Assembly (NCBI GenBank): GCA_043744375.1
Contig: JAYTUU010000052.1
Location: forward strand, 8,946-72,945
Origin: CAIYPH01 sp043744375
Lineage (GTDB): Bacteria > Pseudomonadota > Alphaproteobacteria > Acetobacterales > Acetobacteraceae
DNA length: 64,000 nt
Direction: 5' to 3'
Part shown: one piece after another, positions 9,127 through 15,811 of the stretch
Position numbering within the stretch: position 1 is the first letter of the stretch
Layout: the number at the start of each line of letters is the position of its first letter
Program-made: the position numbers and the translations under genes
The notes under the pieces: generated by a model
Seen by the model: only the letters and a program-made list of their open reading frames with translations
Database searches by the model: none
Told to the model about the DNA's origin: nothing

Positions 9127-9975
9127 ATGACCGATCGCCCGGCGCTCGGTATTCTCGCGGGGTCCGGCCCACTGCCCGGGCGCGTCGCCTCGGCGGCCCG
9201 GGCGGCGGGGCGGGCTGTATTCATCGTCGGCCTCGAAGGCTTCGCGGAGAAGGCCGTGCTCGCTCCCTACGCGCATGATTTCGCCCGCATGGGGGCGGCC
9301 GGGCGCATCCTCGACCTGTTGCGCGCGAATAACTGCAAGGATCTCGTGCTGATTGGCCCGGTCCGCCGGCCGTCGATTTTCGACGCGCGGCCGGACGGGA
9401 TGGGCGCGAAACTCCTGGCACGCGTCGGCCGCGCGGCCTTCGGTGGCGACGATTCGCTGCTGGCCGCCGTGATCAAGGTGCTGGGCGAGGAGGGTTTTTC
9501 TGTCATTGGCGCCCATGAAATCCTCACCGAGGCGCAGGCCCCGCGCGGCCTGCTGACCGCCGCCGCCCCGGACGCGCAGGCGATGAGCGATATCGCGCGC
9601 GGCGTCGCGGTCTGCCGCGCCCTCGGGGCCGTCGATGTCGGGCAGGGCTGCGTCATCCAGTCCGGCCTCGTGCTCGCCGTCGAGGCGATCGAGGGCACTG
9701 ACGCCATGCTCGCACGCGCCAGCCTGCACCGCCGCGGCGGCGCCGGCGGCGTGCTGGTGAAAATGTCCAAACCCGGCCAGGAACGCCGTGCCGACCTGCC
9801 GACCATCGGGGCCGTGACGGTCGCGAACGCCGTTGCCGCCGGCCTGCGCGGCATCGCCTTCGAAGCCGGCGGCGCTTTGTTCGCCGAGCGCGACGCCGCC
9901 ATCGCCGCCGCCGACGCGGCCGGCCTATTCCTCATCGGCATTGATGCTCAATCGCAGCAGGAGACGGCCGCATGA
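9127..9975 (+). CDS. lpxI: UDP-2,3-diacylglucosamine pyrophosphatase LpxI
   Basis: A 282-aa protein of the DUF1009/LpxI family, the alphaproteobacterial alternative to LpxH. It hydrolyses UDP-2,3-diacylglucosamine to lipid X in lipid A synthesis. Family features visible are the N-terminal LGILAGSGPLPGRV, the GGDDSLLAAVIKVLGEEGF region, and the C-terminal KMSKPGQERRADLPTIG, which carries conserved acidic and basic residues. It starts 3 bp after lpxA and its stop overlaps the next ATG. lpxB, often nearby in this cluster, is not in the window. Confidence 0.92.
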   Translation: MTDRPALGILAGSGPLPGRVASAARAAGRAVFIVGLEGFAEKAVLAPYAHDFARMGAAGRILDLLRANNCKDLVLIGPVRRPSIFDARPDGMGAKLLARVGRAAFGGDDSLLAAVIKVLGEEGFSVIGAHEILTEAQAPRGLLTAAAPDAQAMSDIARGVAVCRALGAVDVGQGCVIQSGLVLAVEAIEGTDAMLARASLHRRGGAGGVLVKMSKPGQERRADLPTIGAVTVANAVAAGLRGIAFEAGGALFAERDAAIAAADAAGLFLIGIDAQSQQETAA

Positions 9976-10826
9976 AAATCGGCGCCGCGATGTTCTTCAC
10001 CGACTATTCGATGACCCCGATGGCCCTCGGCAAGGCGCTCGAAGAGCGAGGGTTCGACTCGCTGTGGGCGCCCGAGCACTCCCACATCCCGGCATCCCGC
10101 GCCTCGGCCTTCCCCTCCGGCGGCGAATTGCCGAAGAAATACTACGATGCCATGGACCCCTTCGTGACGTTGACGGCCGCCGCCTGCGCCACCACCACCC
10201 TGCTGGTCGGCACCGGCATCTGCCTGGTGCCGCAGCGCGACCCGATCCAGACTGCCAAGCTCGTCGCCTCCCTCGATCAGGTCAGCAATGGTCGCTTCCT
10301 GTTCGGCGTCGGCAATGGCTGGAACGCCGACGAGATGGCCAATCACGGCACCGATTTCACCACGCGCCACAAGCTCGCCCGCGAGCGCATCGAGGCGATG
10401 CAGGCGATCTGGACGCAGTCCAGGGCCGAATATCACGGCGAGATGGTCAATTTCGATCCGATCATGGCGTGGCCCAAACCGGTTCAGAAGCCACATCCGC
10501 CGATCATCGTTGGCGGCGCCTTCCCCTACGGCCCGCGCCGCGCCATCCGCTACGGCAATGGCTGGATGCCGCACCGGACACGCCCGAACTACACCGATGT
10601 CGCGGAGTTCGTTCCGCAATTCCGCGACATGGTCGTCCAGGCCGGGCGCGATCCGGCGGACGTGCCGGTGACCATCTGGGGCGCGCGCGAAGATTTTTCC
10701 CTGCTCGAACGCGACCGCGCGCTGGGTGTGGTGCGGCTCGTCGTCAGCCTCGACTCGGCGCGGGACGATGCGATCCTGCCGGAACTCGACCGCTGGGCCG
10801 CATTGATCCGCCGCCTCGGGGATTGA
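9972..10826 (+). CDS. Luciferase-like (LLM class) flavin/F420 oxidoreductase
   Basis: A 284-aa TIM-barrel protein of the bacterial luciferase-like superfamily. Typical landmarks are the N-terminal ALEERGFDSLWAPEHSHIP, LVGTGICLVPQRDPIQTAK, FGVGNGWNADEMANHG and KPHPPIIVGGAFPYGPRRAI. The substrate cannot be told from sequence, and the family label F420-dependent does not prove use of F420; FMN is equally possible. It overlaps the lpxI stop as ATGA and so is translated with the lipid A genes, although no role in lipid A is known for this family. Directly after its stop begins a truncated copy of a foreign segment. Confidence 0.85.
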   Translation: MKIGAAMFFTDYSMTPMALGKALEERGFDSLWAPEHSHIPASRASAFPSGGELPKKYYDAMDPFVTLTAAACATTTLLVGTGICLVPQRDPIQTAKLVASLDQVSNGRFLFGVGNGWNADEMANHGTDFTTRHKLARERIEAMQAIWTQSRAEYHGEMVNFDPIMAWPKPVQKPHPPIIVGGAFPYGPRRAIRYGNGWMPHRTRPNYTDVAEFVPQFRDMVVQAGRDPADVPVTIWGAREDFSLLERDRALGVVRLVVSLDSARDDAILPELDRWAALIRRLGD

Positions 10827-10928
10827 TCACGCAGCGCGGACGTTGCGCGGCGCGCCGGCAACCCCGCGGGTGAACTGGCGGGCAATGTTGGCGGCTCCGA
10901 GGATGCCGTAGCGGAGCGGGGAGGGCAT
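10827..10928 (-). pseudogene. N-terminal stub of a Gfo/Idh oxidoreductase
   Basis: Read on the minus strand from ATG 10928 this gives MPSPLRYGILGAANIARQFT and a few more residues, nearly identical to the first 26 residues of the intact oxidoreductase at 49046..50074. After the shared ...GVAG the match ends and an unrelated short tail reaches TGA at 10829-10827, one base after the LLM gene stop. This is the cut edge of a duplicated segment, so the stub keeps only the first turn of the Rossmann fold and cannot work. Confidence 0.85.
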
Positions 10929-11896
10929 GGTCGGCTCCTGGATTTTCGGGAGAATGCGGCAGTCCGGAGGGATCGACCAGGGGATATTTATTACGAATTA
11001 GTAACAAAATGCTCGTGCATCTGCGGCTGGTGCGGCATTCCCGGGAGGCGGCGCCGGGGGTGGCCAGGGCGGTGGGCGCAGGAGAGCGGGCGGCGTGGCC
11101 GGCCGGGGCGCGTTGGGCGGGTTGGTGAATGGATGCCGGGCATGCGGCGCGAGGTCGGCGGGGGTGTGCGCCGGCGGCTGGTCCGGCGACTGGTCCGGCT
11201 GTGCCATGCGTGCGGTGCGCGGGGCGCTCGGCGGGTTGGGTTGGCGCGCGGGCCGGTTGGCGGGCGGCGTGCGGGGTTGGCTGTCCTGGCACGGGCGGTT
11301 GGGCAAGGCGGGCGGCAGGCCGGCGGTCTGGAAGAAAGCCAGCAGGTGGGCGAGGCCATCGCGCAGATGGCCGATTCGCCGCCAAACTGGCCCGGCCCAG
11401 GCGCCGAACAGACGCTGGCGCAGGGCGAGCAACGGCGTGGCGGGGGCCAGCATTGCATCCAGGCACAGGATGATCGCCTCCAGCACACGACACAGAGCCG
11501 CCGCGTCGGAGGCGCCAGGCCGGGGTTGGGGGGGAGCAATGTTCATATTGTGTTCCTAGCAAACCGCTACGCCGGACGCAAGGAAATTTTTCCTCTAAGC
11601 GCTATTTTTTCCGTGGTGCGATGCGGGAGAAGCGGACGCCGAGACTGATACTGGCCGAACCGCCGGCGATGGGGGCGGTGAAGGATCGCGACGCCGGGTG
11701 CGGGCACGCTGCCGCCAGTGAGCGCGGCGCCCCCGCGCGCGCCGGGCTGGGGGAGCGGCATGGGCAGGCAGTTGCGGGGGGCGACGAGTGCGACGGCGAT
11801 GCAGCAGGCGCTTTGCACCGCCTGGGCATGCGCGGGCGCCTTCGAGCGGGATGGGCAGAGAGTGGACAGCCGTATCGACGAGACAGCTTCGAATGC
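10855..11896. repeat. Duplicated segment, copy A (partner at 50001..51071)
   Basis: About 1.04 kb here matches 50001..51071 with few substitutions and small, mostly in-frame indels. In both copies, reading on the minus strand, the order is a short open stretch containing HAQAVQSACCIAVALVAPRN, a promoter-like AT patch with the palindrome GGAAATTTTTCC, a proline-rich ORF starting MNIAPPQPRPG, then the start of a Gfo/Idh oxidoreductase. Copy A is cut within the oxidoreductase on its left and joins an IS5-family remnant on its right just after GAATGC. The 11547..11920 gap holds only this material. Confidence 0.85.
10998..11546 (-). CDS. Proline-rich protein of unknown function (copy A)
   Basis: A 182-aa ORF starting ATG 11546 with AGGAA six bases upstream. 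I do not recognise it. The first 75 residues look like a folded helical domain (ALCRVLEAIILCLDAMLAP, then LRQRLFGAWAG and IGHLRDGLAHLLAFF); the remaining part is a low-complexity Pro/Ala/Arg tail and is probably disordered. A second copy at 50075..50698 keeps the helical half well and differs more in the tail, and the indels between the copies stay in frame, which favours real coding. The opposite strand is also open because of the base composition, so coding is likely but not certain. Confidence 0.5.
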   Translation of the reverse strand: MNIAPPQPRPGASDAAALCRVLEAIILCLDAMLAPATPLLALRQRLFGAWAGPVWRRIGHLRDGLAHLLAFFQTAGLPPALPNRPCQDSQPRTPPANRPARQPNPPSAPRTARMAQPDQSPDQPPAHTPADLAPHARHPFTNPPNAPRPATPPALLRPPPWPPPAPPPGNAAPAADARAFCY

Positions 11897-11920
11897 TTGA
11901 GAGTCCGTCCGGAAACTCCT

Positions 11921-12224
11921 TCAACGATTGCATAATCTCCGGGTCATGAGCCGGATCGACGCAAGCTTGAGGAATGACAGCGCATTTCGTGTCCGGTTCT
12001 CGAAATCCTTGGCCAAACGCCGGCACCGGCCGAGCCACGCGAACGTCCGTTCGACCACCCAACGGCGTGGCAAAACGACGAAGCCTTGAGCCGCGTCTGA
12101 GCGCTTGATGATCTCGACCTGCATTTGCGTCAGGAGCTGCGCCACACCTTGCTCGAAGATCGGCCCCTGGTAGCCACCATCGGCAAATACCTTGCGCAGA
12201 AACGGGTAGAGGCCGAACAGCGCA
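11921..12224 (-). pseudogene. IS5-family transposase, C-terminal remnant
   Basis: On the minus strand the frame ending at TGA 11923-11921 reads KVFADGGYQGP, then VVLPRRWVVERTFAWLGRCR, RLAKDFENR and SIRLMTRRL, the C-terminal third of IS5-family DDE transposases with the last catalytic Glu in VVERTFAWL. The N-terminal two thirds are missing: the frame breaks at 12225, where an inverted repeat of another element begins. The stretch 11897..11920 with GAGAGTCCGTCCGGAAACTC looks like the terminal inverted repeat of this IS. It abuts the end of duplicated segment copy A. Confidence 0.85.
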
Positions 12225-12247
12225 GTATTATGTAGCAACCGCCACCA
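12225..12247 (+). repeat. Left terminal inverted repeat
   Basis: Begins GTATTATGTAGCAACC and is identical, reversed, to 14259..14281. It marks the point where the IS5-family transposase frame is cut. Confidence 0.8.
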
Positions 12248-12291
12248 CGGAGCGGAAGCGGAGTGCCCGGCCTTCGGGGTAGCCTCCGGGC

Positions 12292-12726
12292 ATGAAGATC
12301 GCCATGAACGCCCTGCGGCGCAAGCACGCCATGCTCCTCGGCCAGATCGAAGCCGCCGAGCGTGCGATTGAACCGCTCCGCGCCAAGTTCGTGCTGGCAG
12401 ACGCCACCATGCTCCTGTTCGAGCCCGACGCCGAGCCAATCCTGATCCCAGGCGTGCGGCCAATCAAGCGCTGCCAATGGTTCAAGCATGGCGAACAGAA
12501 GCGGCTTTGTGTCCGCGCCCTGCGCGAGGCTGACGCGCCCCGGACTACCACCCAGGTTGCCCGCTACGTCATGGCGGCGAAGAAGCTGCCCGAGGATGGG
12601 TTGCCGAGCCTGGGTGTCATCCGCCGGCAGGTTCGCATCGTCATGTGCCGCATGGAGAAACTGCGGGCCATTCGGCGGATCGTGGAGGCGCCGGATACGT
12701 GGTGGGAGTTGGCGGGTGGAGATTAG
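12292..12726 (+). CDS. Conserved small protein with coiled coil and HTH-like C terminus
   Basis: A 144-aa ORF starting ATG 12292, with a weak ribosome-binding site. Residues 5-35 form a charged helical stretch (RRKHAMLLGQIEAAERAIEP), followed by LFEPDAEPILIPG and a basic region, then a helix-rich part (TTTQVARYVMAAKKLP ... IRRQVRIVMCRMEKL) that resembles a winged-helix DNA-binding fold. Similar ORFs of no known function occur widely in alphaproteobacteria, often near transposons (from memory, not searched). It lies just inside the left inverted repeat and is best seen as cargo. An alternative start is ATG 12304. Confidence 0.6.
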   Translation: MKIAMNALRRKHAMLLGQIEAAERAIEPLRAKFVLADATMLLFEPDAEPILIPGVRPIKRCQWFKHGEQKRLCVRALREADAPRTTTQVARYVMAAKKLPEDGLPSLGVIRRQVRIVMCRMEKLRAIRRIVEAPDTWWELAGGD

Positions 12727-13051
12727 TAGCCTCGGCTACGGCGACGTAGCCGTAGTCCGAGATGGAGACACAAGCTCAGCAGTTGCCGATCACGAAAATG
12801 TCATATATAAAATTGACCGATTCAAAACAACGGGTTGTCACGATTCCCCATGCCTTAGCCCCAGATTTTGATTCCCTACTTGCGATTCGAACTTGCAGAT
12901 TCGTACAAGGCAAGTGGAACCGGACGGTTTTGGATGGGAGCCTTGACACTTTCGCGGGACGCTGTAATCGACACCGTCCCCAAATATAGGGGTGAATACC
13001 AAGTTTGCACCCCGATCGCTGGTTCGCCAGCCACAGGGAGAGGATAGAGTT
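12727..13051. other. Non-coding stretch inside the cargo element
   Basis: 325 bp without a convincing gene. It begins with an inverted repeat able to fold into a hairpin (CTACGGCGACGTAGCCGTAG at about 12735-12754), probably a terminator for the 144-aa gene. TTGACA at 12943-12948 followed after 16 bases by TAATCG is a weak promoter candidate for the downstream pair. A short ORF from 12762 lacks a ribosome-binding site and was not called. Confidence 0.4.
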
Positions 13052-13288
13052 ATGTCGCACCAAAAAACCAGCGTCCGTGGTCGTGAAGACCCGGGAGGGA
13101 AAAGCGCGGTCGATTCGGCTTTCAATTGGGAGCATCTAATCAAGCAGGTCGTTGCTCGCTTTGCTCGCGGCAACATCTCCGCTCAAAATGCACGCATCCT
13201 TCTCCCGGCCGAGCAGGCGAGCGAGAACGCTTTGGCTAGGCGCATTGCGCGGAAATGGAAAGCACGCGGCGAGCGGAAGGCGGCTTAA
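13052..13288 (+). CDS. Unknown 78-aa basic protein, first gene of cargo pair
   Basis: Not recognised. ATG 13052 has GGGAGAGGA 8 bases upstream, a strong site that decides the start against the longer frame from 12992. The product is small and basic: an N-terminal flexible part (SHQKTSVRGREDPGG), a helical centre (NWEHLIKQVVARFARGNI) and a basic C-terminal helix (ALARRIARKWKARGERKAA). This would suit a small nucleic-acid-binding or antidote protein, but that is inference only. The next gene starts 45 bp downstream or, from an earlier in-frame ATG, overlaps it. Confidence 0.6.
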   Translation: MSHQKTSVRGREDPGGKSAVDSAFNWEHLIKQVVARFARGNISAQNARILLPAEQASENALARRIARKWKARGERKAA

Positions 13289-13332
13289 TACTACGAGTGG
13301 CGATTAGAACGGCGTGCGCTGGGGACGAATCT

Positions 13333-13986
13333 GTGATAGATGACAGTGAAGTGGAGGCGGCCTTTCGCCTGCTCATCCAAGAGTGGAACGTTGCGGAGCG
13401 CCGCATCAAGAAGGCTGAGCATGTTCGCGCCGGTGAAGTTGTGGCGTCCGCGATTTTTGAGCTTCGCTATGCGGGTCGGAAGGTTATGGATGCCGTCCAA
13501 ATTCTTCTCTCGGGTGATTGGAAAACGAATGAAGAGCGCCGCCGGCTCGTTCTGACATATTTGGCCGACGCCACTGAAGATTGCGTCAAGGCTAAGCATG
13601 ACGCGATAGACTCTATGCTGGATTTCAGCACAAGGTGGTTTTACGAGACCGAAAGAATATTGAGTCTGGGTAGCTTAGTGAAATTTTTCCCCGATTACGT
13701 GAATATCACATCGGAAATCAGCGAAATACAAGAAAATATTGCGGCGTCTAGAGAGAATAGAATTGATTCACGCGATGGAATTTATGACGATATAGAATCG
13801 ACAAAATTAGAAAGTATTCTAAGTCTTTTTCAGAACATGCGAAACTCCCATAAAAGAGTAACAGCGGCGGTTCGTAAAGAGCGTTGTGTTGAGAGATTTC
13901 TGATCTGGTGCGCTATAATTGGTACAGTTTTGGGGGTTGTGGGAATTGCGGCGGCCTATTGGATGTGGAAGCATCCTATTTCATAG
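13333..13986 (+). CDS. Unknown tail-anchored membrane protein, second gene of cargo pair
   Basis: Not recognised. GTG 13333 has GGGGA 7 bases upstream and gives 217 aa; an in-frame ATG at 13255 would overlap the 78-aa gene. The protein is nearly all helical and charged (AAFRLLIQEWNVAERRIKKA, LLSGDWKTNEERRRLVLTYL), then ends in one hydrophobic segment at about residues 191-213 (FLIWCAIIGTVLGVVGIAAA) and a short tail, which suggests a C-terminal membrane anchor with the bulk in the cytoplasm. The 3' half is clearly AT-richer than the surrounding genome, a sign of transfer. The tight pairing with the 78-aa gene inside a mobile element suggests a two-gene functional unit of unknown purpose. Confidence 0.65.
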   Translation: MIDDSEVEAAFRLLIQEWNVAERRIKKAEHVRAGEVVASAIFELRYAGRKVMDAVQILLSGDWKTNEERRRLVLTYLADATEDCVKAKHDAIDSMLDFSTRWFYETERILSLGSLVKFFPDYVNITSEISEIQENIAASRENRIDSRDGIYDDIESTKLESILSLFQNMRNSHKRVTAAVRKERCVERFLIWCAIIGTVLGVVGIAAAYWMWKHPIS

Positions 13987-14004
13987 CTAATATTCATTAC
14001 GACG

Positions 14005-14259
14005 TTAAGCCGCCTTCTGCGCCCGTTGTCAGTAGCCTGACCGATCCACGCTCGGCCGGCTGGCCATCGCCAAGGCGACGACGTTGCGAACCTGCGTCCC
14101 GTTGGGCACGCGGCGGTTGTCCTCGCGCCACGAGGCTTCCTGCGCATAGCGGATCAAGTAGCTGCCCGCGATGTGGTGATGATGCCCGATCTCGGCCCGG
14201 CGCATCCGGCTAAAGAATTCTTCGGCGCCGTTGGTGTAGACGCCCGTCGATTTCCCTAT
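14005..14259 (-). pseudogene. IS1595/ISXO2-type transposase, C-terminal stump
   Basis: Reading leftward from the right inverted repeat gives VYTNGAEEFFSRMRRAEIG, HHHHIAGSYLIRYAQ, EASWREDNRRVPNGTQ and a final SVDRSGY, the conserved end of ISXO2-like DDE transposases. The expected GYWQR is GY-stop-QR, because TGG has become TGA (14031-14029); the frame then continues to TAA at 14007-14005. Everything upstream of the Asn-Gly-Ala-Glu segment is missing and is replaced directly by the inverted repeat. There is no start codon, so it is dead. Confidence 0.85.
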
Positions 14260-14281
14260 GGTGGCGGTTGCTACATAATAC
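14259..14281 (-). repeat. Right terminal inverted repeat
   Basis: Perfect reverse complement of 12225..12247. It fuses directly with the codons of the truncated transposase on its inner side and with the dispersed repeat on its outer side. Confidence 0.8.
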
Positions 14282-14282
14282 C

Positions 14283-14398
14283 GGAACAGGGCAGATTTCC
14301 TGACCTAATGGGATAGAGCTACCTCAGGGCGGCTGCCCTCGGGACTCCGCAGCCAAACGGATAGACGTTTTTTGGTTCTTTTTTTCAAAAAAGAACAG
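14283..14398. repeat. Dispersed ~110-bp repeat, copy 1
   Basis: Starts GGAACAGGGCAGATTTCC and continues through CTACCTCAGGG, GGGACTCCGCAGCCAAAC and a poly-T/poly-A near-palindrome (GGTTCTTTTTTTC followed by AAAAAAGAAC). The same block recurs at 52147..52280 and, in part, at 53161..53262. It fills most of the gap before rluB; the rest of 14399..14528 shows nothing nameable. The palindrome could act as a transcription terminator. Confidence 0.8.
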
Positions 14399-14528
14399 CG
14401 CTTCTTTTTGTCGAGGGCCAACGCGCATGGCGCCGGGCACCCTGGAAGCCGCATCCGGAGTGCTGTAGGAAGTGGTGGATGTTCCATTGTCGTTTGATGA
14501 TTATGTATCAGCATAATCCGATTTTATC

Positions 14529-15260
14529 ATGACCGAAGCCGGCGAGCGCATCGCCAAGTGGCTCGCGCGCGCCGGTGTGGCCAGCCGGCGGGATGCGGAG
14601 AAGCTGATCGGCGAAGGGCGGGTCAAGCTCAACAACGCGCTGGTCACCCACCCCGCCACCTTCATCACCGAGGGTGATCTGGTGACGGTGAACGGCACCC
14701 TCGTCGCCCCCACGGCGGCCGAGAAGCGTACGCGGCTGTTTCGCTACCACAAGCCGCCCGGCCTCATGGTCACCCACAAGGACCCCGAGGGCCGGCCGAC
14801 CGTGTTCGACCAGTTGCCCAAGCACCTGCCCCGTCTCGTCAGCGTCGGCCGGCTTGACCTCAACAGCGAAGGGCTGCTGCTGCTGACCAATGACGGCGCG
14901 TTGGCGCGCCATCTCGAACTCCCCGCCACCGCCTGGCTGCGGCGCTATCGTGCGCGTGCTTTCGGCGAGGTGGATCAGGCGGCGCTGTCGGCCCTGGCCA
15001 AGGGCATCACCGTCGATGGCGAGCGCTACGGCCCGATCGAAGCGGCGTTGGACAGCCGCAAGGGCGACAACCTCTGGATTACCGTGGCCCTGAAAGAGGG
15101 ACGCAACCGGGAAGTCCGAAAGGTTCTTGCCCATCTCGGCCTGAAGGTTTCGCGTCTCATTCGTGTCGCCTATGGGCCGTTCCAGCTTGGTCTGCTGCCG
15201 AAGAACAACATCGAGGAAGTGCCGGCCAAGGTTTTGCGGGAGCAGGTGAAGTTCCCGTGA
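14529..15260 (+). CDS. rluB: 23S rRNA pseudouridine synthase, RluB/RsuA family
   Basis: A 243-aa enzyme converting a uridine of rRNA to pseudouridine. An N-terminal S4 RNA-binding domain (RIAKWLARAGVASRRDAEKL) is followed by the catalytic domain, with the active-site Asp in VGRLDLNSEGLLLLTNDG and the family end motif LKEGRNREVRKVL. RluB (23S U2605) fits best in this lineage; the specific target is inferred from family and not from a diagnostic residue. ATG 14529 lies just after the mobile region, and the gene's stop overlaps the rsmD GTG start. Confidence 0.9.
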   Translation: MTEAGERIAKWLARAGVASRRDAEKLIGEGRVKLNNALVTHPATFITEGDLVTVNGTLVAPTAAEKRTRLFRYHKPPGLMVTHKDPEGRPTVFDQLPKHLPRLVSVGRLDLNSEGLLLLTNDGALARHLELPATAWLRRYRARAFGEVDQAALSALAKGITVDGERYGPIEAALDSRKGDNLWITVALKEGRNREVRKVLAHLGLKVSRLIRVAYGPFQLGLLPKNNIEEVPAKVLREQVKFP

Positions 15261-15811
15261 GGATCATTTCCGGCCGCTGGCGTGGCCGGACGCTTCTCTC
15301 TCCCGCGGGCGCCGCCACCCGCCCCACCGCCGATCGGGTACGGCAGGCACTATTCGACATGATCGCCCATGCCCCCTGGGGCGGAGTTCCGGGAAAAACA
15401 GTGCTCGACGCTTTCGCGGGCACCGGCGCGCTCGGGTTGGAGGCGCTGTCACGCGGCGCCGCGCATGCGTGGTTCATCGAGCAGGACCGCGCTGCCCTGG
15501 CCGCCCTGCGCGCCAATATTTCGTCCGTTGCAGCCGGCAACGCCACCGTGCTCGCGGGTGACGCGACCCGCCCACCACGTGCGCCGGCGCCGTGCGATCT
15601 GGTGTTTCTTGACCCGCCTTACGGCAGGGATCTCGGCCCGCGCGCGGTCGCGGCGCTCGATGAAGCCGGCTGGATCGCGGCGGACGCCGTCATCGTGCTC
15701 GAACTCGGCCGCGACGAGGCACTGCCGGAACTGGGCCAAATGCTCGCGGACCGCGCGTACGGCGCGGCGCGGATCACCGTTTGGCGGCCGAGCCTATTGC
15801 GGAAAGACTGA
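15257..15811 (+). CDS. rsmD: 16S rRNA guanine-966 N2-methyltransferase
   Basis: A 184-aa SAM-dependent methyltransferase acting on the 30S subunit. The start MRIISGRWRGRTLLSP is typical, with the SAM motif DAFAGTGALGLEALSRGA and the catalytic DPPYG. GTG 15257 overlaps the rluB stop, pairing two rRNA-modifying enzymes in one unit. Its last 38 bases overlap, on the opposite strand, the 3' end of the next gene. Confidence 0.94.
   Translation: MRIISGRWRGRTLLSPAGAATRPTADRVRQALFDMIAHAPWGGVPGKTVLDAFAGTGALGLEALSRGAAHAWFIEQDRAALAALRANISSVAAGNATVLAGDATRPPRAPAPCDLVFLDPPYGRDLGPRAVAALDEAGWIAADAVIVLELGRDEALPELGQMLADRAYGAARITVWRPSLLRKD

Larger units (their letters stand above)
12225..14281. mobile_element. 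IS1595-derived cargo element with 23-bp terminal inverted repeats
   Basis: The 23 bases at 12225..12247 are the exact reverse complement of 14259..14281. Between them lie three plus-strand ORFs (144, 78 and 217 aa) and, touching the right repeat, the C-terminal stump of an IS1595/ISXO2-type transposase on the minus strand. This is the layout of a mobile insertion cassette: IS ends, cargo and no working transposase, so movement would need an enzyme in trans. The left end interrupts an IS5 transposase remnant. I see no convincing 8-bp target duplication (ACAGCGCA left, CGGAACAG right), so the flanks may have been rearranged after insertion. Confidence 0.7.

Noticed and set aside
11133..11648. 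Plus-strand ORF within duplicated segment copy A
   Set aside because: Gly/Arg/Trp-rich, no ribosome-binding site, and less well kept between the two copies than the minus-strand frame.
12762..12989. 75-codon ORF in the cargo element
   Set aside because: No ribosome-binding site, no family resemblance, and it covers the promoter-like region of the next genes.
12217..14289. Target-site duplication around the cargo element
   Set aside because: The 8 bases on either side (ACAGCGCA and CGGAACAG) differ, so no duplication can be claimed; the loose similarity of longer flanks could be chance.
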